In this document: positions 11,297-19,292 of the stretch, piece after piece
Layout of the letters: every line of letters starts with the position of its first letter
Position numbering within the stretch: position 1 is the first letter of the stretch
Source: Streptomyces ferrugineus
GTDB lineage: Bacteria > Actinomycetota > Actinomycetes > Streptomycetales > Streptomycetaceae
Assembly: GCF_015160855.1 (NCBI RefSeq)
Contig: NZ_CP063373.1
Coordinates: 7,440,001-7,504,000, forward strand
DNA length: 64,000 bases
Direction: 5' to 3'
Made by a program: the position numbers and the translations under genes
Notes under the pieces: model-generated
The model's database searches: none
What the model saw: only the letters and a program-made list of their open reading frames with translations
What the model was told of the DNA's origin: nothing

Positions 11297-12826
11297 ATGG
11301 CAGACGACTACCTCGTACGCATCGGCAGGCTCATCCGTGACGCCCGGCAACACCGGGGCTGGACACAGACGCAGCTCGCCGAGGCGCTCGGCACCTCTCA
11401 GAGCGCAGTCAATCGCATCGAGCGCGGCAACCAGAACATCAGCCTTGAGATGATCGCCCGAATCGGTGAAGCCCTGGACAGCGAGATCGTGTCGCTGGGG
11501 TACGCCGGTCCGATGCATCTGAGGGTCGTCGGCGGACGTCGACTGTCCGGTTCGATCGACGTCAAGACCAGCAAGAACGCCTGTGTGGCCCTGCTGTGCG
11601 CCTCGCTGCTCAACAAGGGGCGCACGGTGCTGCGCCGCGTCGCCCGCATCGAAGAGGTGTACCGCCTCCTGGAGGTGCTCAACTCCATCGGCGTACGCAC
11701 CCGTTGGATCAACGGCGGGGTCGACCTGGAGATCGTGCCGCCCGCCGAGCTGGACATGGCGGCGATCGACGCGGAGGCCGCCGTGCGCACCCGCTCGATC
11801 ATCATGTTCCTCGGACCGCTGCTGCACCGCATGGACCACTTCAAGCTGCCCTACGCCGGCGGCTGCGACCTCGGCACGCGGACCATCGAGCCGCACATGA
11901 TCGCCCTGCGCCGCTTCGGCCTGGACGTCGCGGCGACCGAGGGGCAGTACCACGCCATGGTCGACCGTGCCGTACGCCCCGACCGCCCGATCGTGCTGAC
12001 CGAGCGCGGCGACACCGTGACCGAGAACGCGCTGCTGGCCGCCGCGCGGCACGACGGCGTCACCGTCATCCGCAACGCCTCCTCCAACTACATGGTCCAG
12101 GACCTGTGTTTCTTCCTGGAGGCGCTCGGCGTCCGGGTCGAGGGCATCGGCACCACCACGCTCACCGTGCACGGCGTACCGACCATCGACGCCGACGTCG
12201 ACTACTCGCCGTCCGAGGACCCGGTCGAGGCGATGAGCCTGCTGGCCGCCGCCGTGGTCACCGAGTCGGAGCTGACGGTGTGCCGGGTGCCGATCGAGTT
12301 CCTGGAGATCGAGCTGGCGGTCCTGGAGGAGATGGGCCTCGACCACGACCGCACACCCGAGTACTTCGCCGACAACGGCCGTACGCGACTGGTGGACCTC
12401 ACGGTCCGGCCCTCCAAGCTGGAGGCGCCGATCGACAAGATCCACCCGATGCCGTTCCCGGGCCTGAACATCGACAACGTCCCGTTCTTCGCGGCCATCG
12501 CGGCCGTCGCCTCGGGCAAGACCCTCATCCACGACTGGGTGTACGACAACCGCGCGATCTATCTCACGGACCTCAACCGCCTGGGCGGACGACTGCAGTT
12601 GCTGGACCCGCACCGCGTCCTGGTCGAGGGCCCGACCCGCTGGCGCGCGGCCGAGATGATGTGCCCGCCCGCCCTGCGGCCCGCGGTGGTCGTGCTGCTG
12701 GCGATGATGGCGGCGGAGGGCACGTCCGTGCTGCGGAACGTGTATGTCATCAACCGGGGTTACGAGGATCTCGCCGAGCGGCTGAACTCGATCGGGGCGC
12801 AGATCGAGATCTTTCGGGACATCTGA
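11297..12826 (+). CDS. HTH-domain fused UDP-N-acetylglucosamine 1-carboxyvinyltransferase (MurA paralogue)
   Basis: A 509-residue fusion. Residues about 5-65 are an XRE-type helix-turn-helix (RGWTQTQLAEALGTSQSAVNRIERG); residues about 72-505 are a complete MurA/EPSP-synthase fold. By analogy to E. coli MurA the key residues are present: Lys93-Asn94 (KN), the loop cysteine Cys190 in YAGGCDLGTRT, Arg195, an Asp in the FPGLNIDN segment, and Arg461 in PPALRPAVVVL. So it may still transfer enolpyruvate to UDP-GlcNAc, the first committed step of peptidoglycan, while binding DNA. A second MurA (murA2) is known in Streptomyces; the HTH fusion suggests enzyme-coupled sensing. Palindromic operator at 11269-11284; no clear Shine-Dalgarno. 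Confidence 0.9.
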   Translation: MADDYLVRIGRLIRDARQHRGWTQTQLAEALGTSQSAVNRIERGNQNISLEMIARIGEALDSEIVSLGYAGPMHLRVVGGRRLSGSIDVKTSKNACVALLCASLLNKGRTVLRRVARIEEVYRLLEVLNSIGVRTRWINGGVDLEIVPPAELDMAAIDAEAAVRTRSIIMFLGPLLHRMDHFKLPYAGGCDLGTRTIEPHMIALRRFGLDVAATEGQYHAMVDRAVRPDRPIVLTERGDTVTENALLAAARHDGVTVIRNASSNYMVQDLCFFLEALGVRVEGIGTTTLTVHGVPTIDADVDYSPSEDPVEAMSLLAAAVVTESELTVCRVPIEFLEIELAVLEEMGLDHDRTPEYFADNGRTRLVDLTVRPSKLEAPIDKIHPMPFPGLNIDNVPFFAAIAAVASGKTLIHDWVYDNRAIYLTDLNRLGGRLQLLDPHRVLVEGPTRWRAAEMMCPPALRPAVVVLLAMMAAEGTSVLRNVYVINRGYEDLAERLNSIGAQIEIFRDI

Positions 12827-12847
12827 CACGTGACGCCTCGGCAGGGT

Positions 12848-13270
12848 TCAGGTGCGGTCCGGCCAGGTCAGGCGTCGGGCGAAGTGCGCCCACACGGCCA
12901 CGGCCATGAACGTGGCCGTGGTGCCGCCGAGCACCATGACGGTGGACGGGGAGGAGTGGTCCACGACCACTCCTCCGGCCGGCGCGCCGGTGGAGATCGT
13001 CGCCTGGAAGGATGCGGTGAACAGCACCGAGGCCGCCTCGGGTGACGCGGGGGACGCCTTGGCGAACCACGTCTGCGACGAGACGGGGACGGCGCCGTAT
13101 GCGACACCCCAGACGATCAGCAGGGCCACCGCGCCGGTCTCCCAGCGGCCGAGCACCGGCAGCAGCAGGGTGGCGCCCGCGATCAGGGCGGCGGCGAGGC
13201 CGAAGGTGGCGCGGGGACGGCGGGACACGATCGCGCCGCCCAGGAAGTTGCCGGCGATTCCGGGCGGTTC
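12848..13270 (-). pseudogene. MFS transporter remnant, N-terminal part deleted
   Basis: The minus-strand frame reads as the last third of an MFS protein: the motif GIAGNFLGGAIVSRRPRATF, then several hydrophobic helices ending in WAHFARRLTWPDRT. The preceding 250 or so residues are missing; homology fades at about 13270, 20 bp before the end of the response-regulator gene. A GTG at 13228 could start a 126-residue fragment, but a third of a transporter is not expected to work. It looks like the product of a deletion joining this gene to its upstream neighbour. Confidence 0.75.
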
Positions 13271-13289
13271 CAGCGGTCGTACCGGGCGC

Positions 13290-13949
13290 TCACGGTGCCG
13301 CCCCGAGCCCGGCGTCCCGCGCCAGCAGCGCCGCCTGGACCCGGTTCTCGCACTCCAGCTTGGTCAGGATGCGGCTGACGTACGTCTTGACCGTGGCCTC
13401 GCTGACGTGGATCCGTTCGCCGGCGTCGGCGTTGGACAGGCCCTCGCCGAGGAGGGCGAGGACCTCGAGTTCGCGGGCGCTGAGGGACTGCAGCCGGCGT
13501 CGTGCCGCTTCGGTGCGGGCCGCGGCCCGGCCCGAGGCGAGGGAGTCGACGACGTGCCGGGTGGCGGCCGGGGACAGATACGCGTCGCCGGCCGCGGCCG
13601 CCCGTACCGCCTGGATCAGCTCGCCCGGTGCCGAGTCCTTGAGCAGGAAGCCCGCCCCGCCGTGGCTGAGGGCGCGCAGCACGTTCTCGCGTTCGCCGAA
13701 GGTCGTCAGGATGAGCGGGCGCACGGTGGGCGCGGCCCGGCGCAGTTCGGCGAGGGCGGACAGGCCGTCCAGTACTGGCATCTGGATGTCGAGCAGGGCG
13801 ACGTCGACGGCGTGGGCGCGGACCAGGTCGACGGCCTCGCGCCCGTTGCCGGCCTCCGCCACGACGTCGATGTCGTCGGCGGAGGTGAGGATCATCCTGA
13901 TGCCCGCCCGGATGAGCGGTTCGTCATCCGCGACGAGGACCCTGATCAC
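13290..13949 (-). CDS. NarL/LuxR-family response regulator
   Basis: A 219-residue regulator: receiver domain IRVLVADDEPLIRAGIRM with the acidic pair, phospho-acceptor Asp in VDVALLDIQMPVLDG, and conserved Lys in FLLKDSAP; then a C-terminal LuxR helix-turn-helix (LSARELEVLALLGEGLSNADAGERIHV) from about residue 150. GTG at 13949, with GGGAGA just upstream, was chosen over a longer frame since the receiver domain then starts at residue 2. It lies 73 bp downstream of a HisKA_3 kinase gene on the same strand, so the two form a two-component system. Confidence 0.92.
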   Translation of the reverse strand: MIRVLVADDEPLIRAGIRMILTSADDIDVVAEAGNGREAVDLVRAHAVDVALLDIQMPVLDGLSALAELRRAAPTVRPLILTTFGERENVLRALSHGGAGFLLKDSAPGELIQAVRAAAAGDAYLSPAATRHVVDSLASGRAAARTEAARRRLQSLSARELEVLALLGEGLSNADAGERIHVSEATVKTYVSRILTKLECENRVQAALLARDAGLGAAP

Positions 13950-14022
13950 AGCTCTCCCGCAGGCTTTCGATGGACGCGTAGGACGCGACAACCATACTCA
14001 CGGCCCAAAGCACACCCTACGA

Positions 14023-14397
14023 CTACGACTTGACCGTGTATGACCGCTTCTCGATCAGCTTTCCGTCCTTGAAGCAGAACCGGAAGACCGGCTCGTCGTC
14101 CAGGCTGTCCGGTATCTCCGTCGACATCAGGACCAGACAGCTGGAACCCTTCGGCTGTGCGGGCCCCTCGGTGTCCAGCCCCTCGGTGAGGAACGACTTG
14201 CCGTCCGGGAGCTTGTCGCGTACGTCCGTCTCGGCGTCGCCGACCTTCACCGACTTGTAGACGGACGGCTCGATCATGGCCTTGTCGCTCTCGTTCACCA
14301 ACGCGACGAAAGCCACGGCGGCCAGTGCCACGAGGCCGACGACGACCACCACAGCGACGGTGCATCCGATCGCGACGCCCTTTTTCTTCTTGCCCAT
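14023..14397 (-). other. C-terminal membrane module, possibly a separate gene
   Basis: This 124-codon part of the kinase frame has its own ATG (14397) and a plausible AAGGAG ribosome binding site. It encodes a lysine-rich start, one membrane helix (about residues 8-35) and an outward domain with a repeated D-G-K pattern and two cysteines, SSCLVLM and FRFCFKDGK. The fold may resemble the SmpA/BLIP type (inference). It could be made both as a tail of the kinase and as a free protein by internal initiation. Confidence 0.55.
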
Positions 14398-15741
14398 GGC
14401 GAGGTCGAGCTCCTTCTGTCTGTCCGGCGATCCGGACCAGTCGATGACCTCACCACCGTCGCCGGACGGCGCCCCGTCCCTCTGCCCCCGGAAGTCGTTC
14501 CCCGCAGCTACGAAGGTTGTCGGCGAGGGCTCCGGCGAACCGTCCGGCGAGGCCGAGCGCTGGGGGCCGTACGGCAGGACGCCCGCCACCCGGAACCCGC
14601 CCCCGACCACCGGTCCGGCGTGCACCATCCCGCCGACCAGCCGGGCGCGTTCCTGCAACCCGGTCAGCCCCTGCCCGCCGCTCACCACGACCCGCTGCCC
14701 GCCGCCGGCCGGGGCGGGAGCCGGGCTGTTGGCGACCTCGACCACCAGCGAGTCCGGCTCGTACCGAAGTTCCACGGTGATCGACGCGCCCTGCGCGTGC
14801 TTCAGCGCGTTGGTCAGCGCCTCCTGCACGATCCGGTACGCAGCGTGGTCGGCGGCGGGGGCGAGTGACCGCACCTCGCCCTCGCGTCGCAGCTTCACGT
14901 CAGCCCCCGCGCCCCGTGACGCCTCCACCAGGCCGTCGATCCCCGCCACGCCCCGGGTGGCGGCCGCCGATTCGCTCTCCTGCTCCGGTGCGTGGGTGCC
15001 GTCGCGCAGGATGCCCACGGCCTCGCGCAGTTCGTGCATCGCGGCCACCGAGGCCTGCCGCAGTACCCCGACCGCCTCGCGCTGGCCGTCCGTCAGCGTC
15101 CGGTCCACCTCGAGGGCGCCCGTGTGCACGGCGATCAGCGCCAGTTGGTGGCCGAGGCTGTCGTGCATGTCCTGGGCTATCCGCTGCCGCTCGCGCAGCC
15201 GTGTGTGGGACGCGATCATCTCGCGTTCGCGCAGCAGTTGGGCGTTGTGCTCGTGCAGCGCGTGCATGAGCGTGCGGCGCTGGGTGCGGTAGCGGGCGGC
15301 GAGGCCGGGCACGACGGTCGTCGCCAGGAAGGCGAGGGTGGTGAACACCAGTGTCTGCGCCGCGTAGAGGCCTGAGCGCTCCTGCAGCGCGGACAGCCCT
15401 GCGTAGAGGACGTAGGAGACCGCGAACGCCGCGAGGGCCCGCCGCGGCGCCTTGATCCTCGGGCCAGCCGACCAGCCCGCGACCATCAACAGGGCCCAGA
15501 ATCCGCTGAACACACCGGTGATCGCGCCGGTGAGAACGAGCACGCTCGCCGGGAACGCCCGCCGCAGCAGGGACAGTGCGAGGGCGACCACCGCCACGGC
15601 GGCCATTGCGAACACGCCGTCGCCGAGCACGCTCAGCGTCGCCAGCAGGGCCAGTACGGGGGCCAGAACCGCCTCGCCGACGATCCGCCGCCGGGACCAC
15701 ATCCCCGCCGCGACCAGGTGTTCTCGGACGTCACGGGCCAT
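14023..15741 (-). CDS. NarL-type sensor kinase with an appended membrane module
   Basis: A 572-residue frame. The first about 375 residues are a standard HisKA_3 kinase: five or six N-terminal membrane helices, the phospho-acceptor box RQRIAQDMHDSLGHQLALIAVH, the HATPase N-box YRIVQEALTNALKHAQG and the GGQGLTGLQERARLVGG lid. Such kinases normally stop soon after the ATPase domain. Here the frame continues through a low-complexity linker and a second unit starting MGKKKKG at 14397: one more membrane helix and a small domain (VKVGDAETDVRDKLP ... CLVLMSTE ... FRFCFKDGKLIEKRSY). AAGGAG lies 12 bases before the internal ATG 14397, so the tail may be an independent 124-residue gene whose upstream stop was lost. 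GTG 15756 is an alternative start. Confidence 0.82.
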   Translation of the reverse strand: MARDVREHLVAAGMWSRRRIVGEAVLAPVLALLATLSVLGDGVFAMAAVAVVALALSLLRRAFPASVLVLTGAITGVFSGFWALLMVAGWSAGPRIKAPRRALAAFAVSYVLYAGLSALQERSGLYAAQTLVFTTLAFLATTVVPGLAARYRTQRRTLMHALHEHNAQLLREREMIASHTRLRERQRIAQDMHDSLGHQLALIAVHTGALEVDRTLTDGQREAVGVLRQASVAAMHELREAVGILRDGTHAPEQESESAAATRGVAGIDGLVEASRGAGADVKLRREGEVRSLAPAADHAAYRIVQEALTNALKHAQGASITVELRYEPDSLVVEVANSPAPAPAGGGQRVVVSGGQGLTGLQERARLVGGMVHAGPVVGGGFRVAGVLPYGPQRSASPDGSPEPSPTTFVAAGNDFRGQRDGAPSGDGGEVIDWSGSPDRQKELDLAMGKKKKGVAIGCTVAVVVVVGLVALAAVAFVALVNESDKAMIEPSVYKSVKVGDAETDVRDKLPDGKSFLTEGLDTEGPAQPKGSSCLVLMSTEIPDSLDDEPVFRFCFKDGKLIEKRSYTVKS

Positions 15742-15756
15742 CGTCGTCAGATTCAC

Positions 15757-16606
15757 ACGCCAACGGTAGGGGCCGATGGTCAGTCCCACAGCATCCGTTC
15801 GTCGCACTGGCGTCCGACGAAAGTCGTACCCGGACTTGCCGCCGGGGGGTCCCGCACGGCGCGTTCCAGTCCCGCACGGAAACGAACAGGCTCGAAGCGA
15901 GGGGAACCGGGCCGCAGTCCGTCCTCGTGCCGGCGCCCCCATCGGGGCTCCACGATCGCCCGCGCCGCATGCCGGGGACCGTGCCCTCGCGGCGCGGCGC
16001 AAAGCCACCGTCGGCGGGGTCGGACGTGGCACTTCGGTTCCGGTTCGCACCGAAGGCGGAGGGGACGCACCGGCGCCGAAGCGCTCCGCCCTCATCCGCC
16101 CTCGCGCAGGTCAAGCCGACGTCGACCGCCCCGACTTCGGCGCGCTGTTCGCGGTCATGGCCGTACCGGACGGCGGTGCGGTGCCCGCCGGTCGGCTGCT
16201 GCGGCCCAAGGCGAAGGCCGAGGTGGCGCTCGTCCTCGGGCGCGACCTGCCGGACCCCGCGTGCACGGTCGTCGACGTGCTGCGGACGGTCGACTTCAAA
16301 GCCTGCGTCGCGGTCGCCGACCTCATGGGCTGGACCACGTCTGCGACCTGTTCCCCTGATGGACGCGGCCGACGATCCGGTACGAGACCCTCAGCCTCGG
16401 CTACGCGGGCGTGTACTCCGGCTTCCCGCGCCATGCCGAGACGGCGGCGGCCCGCCCTGGGCCGGCACCCGCGGCATCCTCGACGAGGTGGGGCGCCGGC
16501 GGATCGTCGGCGGGCAGGAGGACATGATCACCGGCATCGCGCCGGACCTGGCGGCCCGTGCGGAGACCGGGTCGTCCTGACGCCGGTCCCCGTACGGGCA
16601 CCCGTG
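15757..16606. other. Degraded 850-bp stretch without an intact gene
   Basis: Long GC-rich frames run through here in several phases, but none keeps protein-like sequence. Recognisable debris is listed separately at 16112-16305. A second short scrap reads TRGILDEVGRRRIVGGQEDM in plus frame near 16470-16535 and continues to a stop at 16580; I cannot assign it. The stretch looks like a decayed catabolic segment. Confidence 0.5.
16112..16305 (+). pseudogene. Fragment of a 2-keto-4-pentenoate hydratase (MhpD/HpcG family)
   Basis: The frame reads VDRPDFGALFAVM, AGRLLRPKAKAEVALVLGRD and CTVVDVLRTVDF, which matches the middle of hydratases that act on 2-hydroxypenta-2,4-dienoate in meta-cleavage pathways (motifs PDYG-LL, RLxPRVE-E-AFVLGRDL, DVLRATDF). 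Sequence before and after it no longer matches, and neither a start nor the catalytic C-terminal half is present. It is therefore a remnant of an aromatic-degradation gene. Confidence 0.65.
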
Positions 16607-17131
<525 letters not shown>

Positions 17132-17297
17132 TCACCCCTTCGGTGGCGAGTCCGCCCCGACCTTCGTGGATCGGTCAGAGAGTTGTCCGCGTGTTGTCAC
17201 GGTTCCCAGGAGGCCGTTCCGATGAGTCCGCGAGGGGAGGATGGTCTACCCATATGGACGACCCACACAGCTCGTCCGCCCTATGTGGAGGTGCGCC

Positions 17298-17492
17298 ATG
17301 TGTTCCCACCAGCCTTCGTGCCCTGCCTCCGACGACCGCGGCGCACATGTGGTGTCCGCACACCCCGAGCAGGGCTGGAGCCTGCTGTGCGACGGCGCCA
17401 TCGTGTTCGACGACAGCGGCGAGCTGCTGCCCGACGGCCGCGTGATCGCCCCGCACCGGGTGCCGGCCGCGCGCCTGGCGATGGCCGCGTGA
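17298..17492 (+). CDS. DUF5999 family protein
   Basis: A 64-residue protein beginning MCSHQPSCP and containing HPEQGWSLLCDGAIVFDDSGELLPDG and a closing VIAPHR, the signature of the actinobacterial DUF5999 family. The C-x-H-x3-C start could bind a metal. The ATG at 17298 is preceded by GGAGGT at ideal distance. Function is unknown. The promoter side is the 240 bp shared with the divergent DUF6299-like gene. Confidence 0.85.
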   Translation: MCSHQPSCPASDDRGAHVVSAHPEQGWSLLCDGAIVFDDSGELLPDGRVIAPHRVPAARLAMAA

Positions 17493-17562
17493 GCGAACCC
17501 GTCGAACGAGCGAACCGTCGAACGAGCGAACCGTCGAATGAGGGAGCCCGTCGAATGAGCGG
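17491..17562. repeat. Imperfect tandem repeat, about 17-18 bp units
   Basis: Four consecutive units built on GAGCGAACCGTCGAACGAG-like sequence run from the end of the DUF5999 gene to just before the RidA stop codon, with C/T changes in later copies. It fills the space between two convergent genes. Slipped-strand duplication is the likely origin; copy number may vary between strains. Confidence 0.75.
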
Positions 17563-17565
17563 GTG

Positions 17566-17964
17566 CTACGGCAGCACCGCGAACCCGTCGAGTTCCACCA
17601 TCGCCGCTTCGTCCCAGAGCCGCACCACCTCGACGACCGCCATCGCCGGGTAGTCGCGGCCCGCCAACTCCCGCCAGATGCGGCCGAGTTCTGCGGCCCG
17701 GGTGCGATACGCCGCGACGTCGGTCGCGTAGACGGTGACCCGGGCGAGGTCGGCGGGGGTGCCGCCGGCCGCGGTGAGCGCGGCCAGCAGATTGGTCAGC
17801 GCCCGTTCGAACTGCTCGGGGAGGGTGTCGCCGGTCACCTTGCCGTCCGTGTCGAGGGCGGTCTGACCGGCCAGGAAGACGACCCGTGAGCCGGTGGCGA
17901 CGACCGCGTGGGAGAAGCCGGCGGGCGGGGAGAGATCGGGCGGGTTGACGCGCTCGGTGCTCAC
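17566..17964 (-). CDS. RidA/YjgF family enamine/imine deaminase
   Basis: A 132-residue RidA-family protein. It carries FLAGQTALDTDGKVTGD, EQFERALTNLLAALTAAGG and the C-terminal EVVRLWDEAAMVELDGFAV, in which family members usually place the arginine and glutamate of the ligand pocket (RxxxxxxxxVEI-like). RidA enzymes hydrolyse reactive imines or enamines to ketones and ammonia. GTG at 17964 overlaps the stop of the acyl-CoA dehydrogenase (GTGA), so it belongs to the aromatic acyl-CoA catabolic cluster. An imine-hydrolase suits an amino-substituted substrate such as 2-aminobenzoyl-CoA better than salicylyl-CoA. Confidence 0.88.
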   Translation of the reverse strand: MSTERVNPPDLSPPAGFSHAVVATGSRVVFLAGQTALDTDGKVTGDTLPEQFERALTNLLAALTAAGGTPADLARVTVYATDVAAYRTRAAELGRIWRELAGRDYPAMAVVEVVRLWDEAAMVELDGFAVLP

Positions 17965-19106
17965 TGAGCGGCCTCCACGGTCGCGTACAACTCCTTGGCG
18001 ATGATGCCGCGTTGCACCTCGCTGGCGCCCTCGTAGATGCGCGGGGCGCGCACCTCGCGGTAGAGGTGTTCGAGCAGATGGCCGCGGCGCAGGGCGCGGG
18101 CGCCGTGCAGCTGGACGGCCTTGTCCACGACGTACTGCGCGGTCTCGGTGGCGAGCAGTTTCGCCATCGCGGCGCGTTTCGGGACGTCGGGGGCGCCTTC
18201 GTCGTACGCCGTGGCCGCTGCGTACACCATCAGACGGGCCGCCTCCGTCCGCAGGGCCATCTCGGCGACCTGGTGGGCGACCGCCTGAAGGTCCTTCAAC
18301 TTGCCGCCGAAGGCGTCCCGTCGGTCCGTGTGCGCGAGGGTCGCGTCCAGGGCCGCCTGTGCCATGCCGACGGCGAAGGCGCCGACGCTGGGCCGGAAGA
18401 GGTTGAGGGTGCCCATCGCGACCCGGAAGCCCCGGTCCGGCTCGCCGAGCACGTCGTCGGCGGTGACGGGGACGGCGTCGAAGGTGAGGGCGCCGATGGG
18501 GTGCGGGGACAGCATGTCGAGGCCCGCGCCGGTGAGGCCGGGACGGTCGGCGGGGACCAGGAAGGCGGTGACGCCGCGGGCGCCGGCGCCGGGGGTGGTG
18601 CGGGCGAAGACGGTGTAGAAGTCGGCCTCGGGGGCGTTGGAGATCCAGCACTTCTCGCCGGTGAGGCGCCAGCGGGCGGGGCCGCCGGCACCCGGGGCCT
18701 CCGGCTCCGCGCGCAGCTCCAGCGCCGCCGCGTCCGACCCGGCCCCCGGCTCGCTCAGCGCGAAGGCCGCGACCGCGCCGCCCTCGGCCACGTCGGGCAG
18801 CCAGCGTTCCCGCTGGGCCGCGGTGCCGTGGGCGTGCACCGGGTGGGCGCCCAGGCCCTGGAGGGCGAGGGCGGTCTCGGCCTCCGTGCAGGCGTGGGCG
18901 AGGGACTCCCGCATCAGGCACAGATCGAGCGCTCCGGAGGTGAACAGCCGCTCCAGCAGGCCCAGTCGGCCGAGTTCGGCGACGAGGGGGCGGTTGACGT
19001 GCCCGGGTTCGCCCTTCTCGGCGAGCGGGCGCAGCCGTTCGGCGGCCAGGGTGCGCAGTTCCGCACACCAGGCGGCCTGTGGCGGATCGAGTGAGAATGC
19101 GGGCAT
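17961..19106 (-). CDS. Acyl-CoA dehydrogenase
   Basis: A 381-residue flavoprotein of the acyl-CoA dehydrogenase family. The N-terminal helical domain is followed by FALSEPGAGSDAAALE and the FAD-binding WxSNA segment (EKCWISNAPEADFYTVFAR); the C-terminal helices contain QLHGARALRRGHLLEHLYREVRAPRIYEGASEVQR (two adjoining motifs). The ATG at 19106 has GGGAGGTC before it. It heads a two-gene unit with RidA and is divergent from the aryl-CoA ligase gene, the two sharing a 186-bp promoter region with an operator-like motif. Likely role: dehydrogenating a ring-opened or reduced alicyclic CoA ester. Confidence 0.92.
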   Translation of the reverse strand: MPAFSLDPPQAAWCAELRTLAAERLRPLAEKGEPGHVNRPLVAELGRLGLLERLFTSGALDLCLMRESLAHACTEAETALALQGLGAHPVHAHGTAAQRERWLPDVAEGGAVAAFALSEPGAGSDAAALELRAEPEAPGAGGPARWRLTGEKCWISNAPEADFYTVFARTTPGAGARGVTAFLVPADRPGLTGAGLDMLSPHPIGALTFDAVPVTADDVLGEPDRGFRVAMGTLNLFRPSVGAFAVGMAQAALDATLAHTDRRDAFGGKLKDLQAVAHQVAEMALRTEAARLMVYAAATAYDEGAPDVPKRAAMAKLLATETAQYVVDKAVQLHGARALRRGHLLEHLYREVRAPRIYEGASEVQRGIIAKELYATVEAAQ

Positions 19107-19188
19107 TGCCGACCTCCCTGCGGGCCGTCCGCGACGGACCCACTCGATGGACCTTCCCGACGGGTCCTTCCGACGATATCGCGCCCCA

Positions 19189-19202
19189 TTGACTGTCGTC
19201 AC
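19189..19202. promoter_or_regulatory. Shared cluster motif, copy 1 (putative PaaX-type operator)
   Basis: TTGACTGTCGTCAC contains the interrupted palindrome TGAC-N4-GTCA. The identical 14 bases occur again at 26084-26097, before the enoyl-CoA hydratase. Both copies are in divergent promoters of the same catabolic cluster, and TTGACT could also serve as a -35 element. The best candidate binder is the PaaX-type protein encoded at 20922. Confidence 0.6.
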
Positions 19203-19292
19203 CAACACGATACGCTCCCCGTGCGAGCCCACCACGACGCCCACAAGCACGACGCCCGTAAGGCAGCCCACAAGGCAAGGGGGCGAACCACC

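Noticed and set aside
17491..17562. Tandem repeat as CRISPR or attachment site
   Set aside because: Units of about 17 bp without spacers, and no tRNA or integrase is near.
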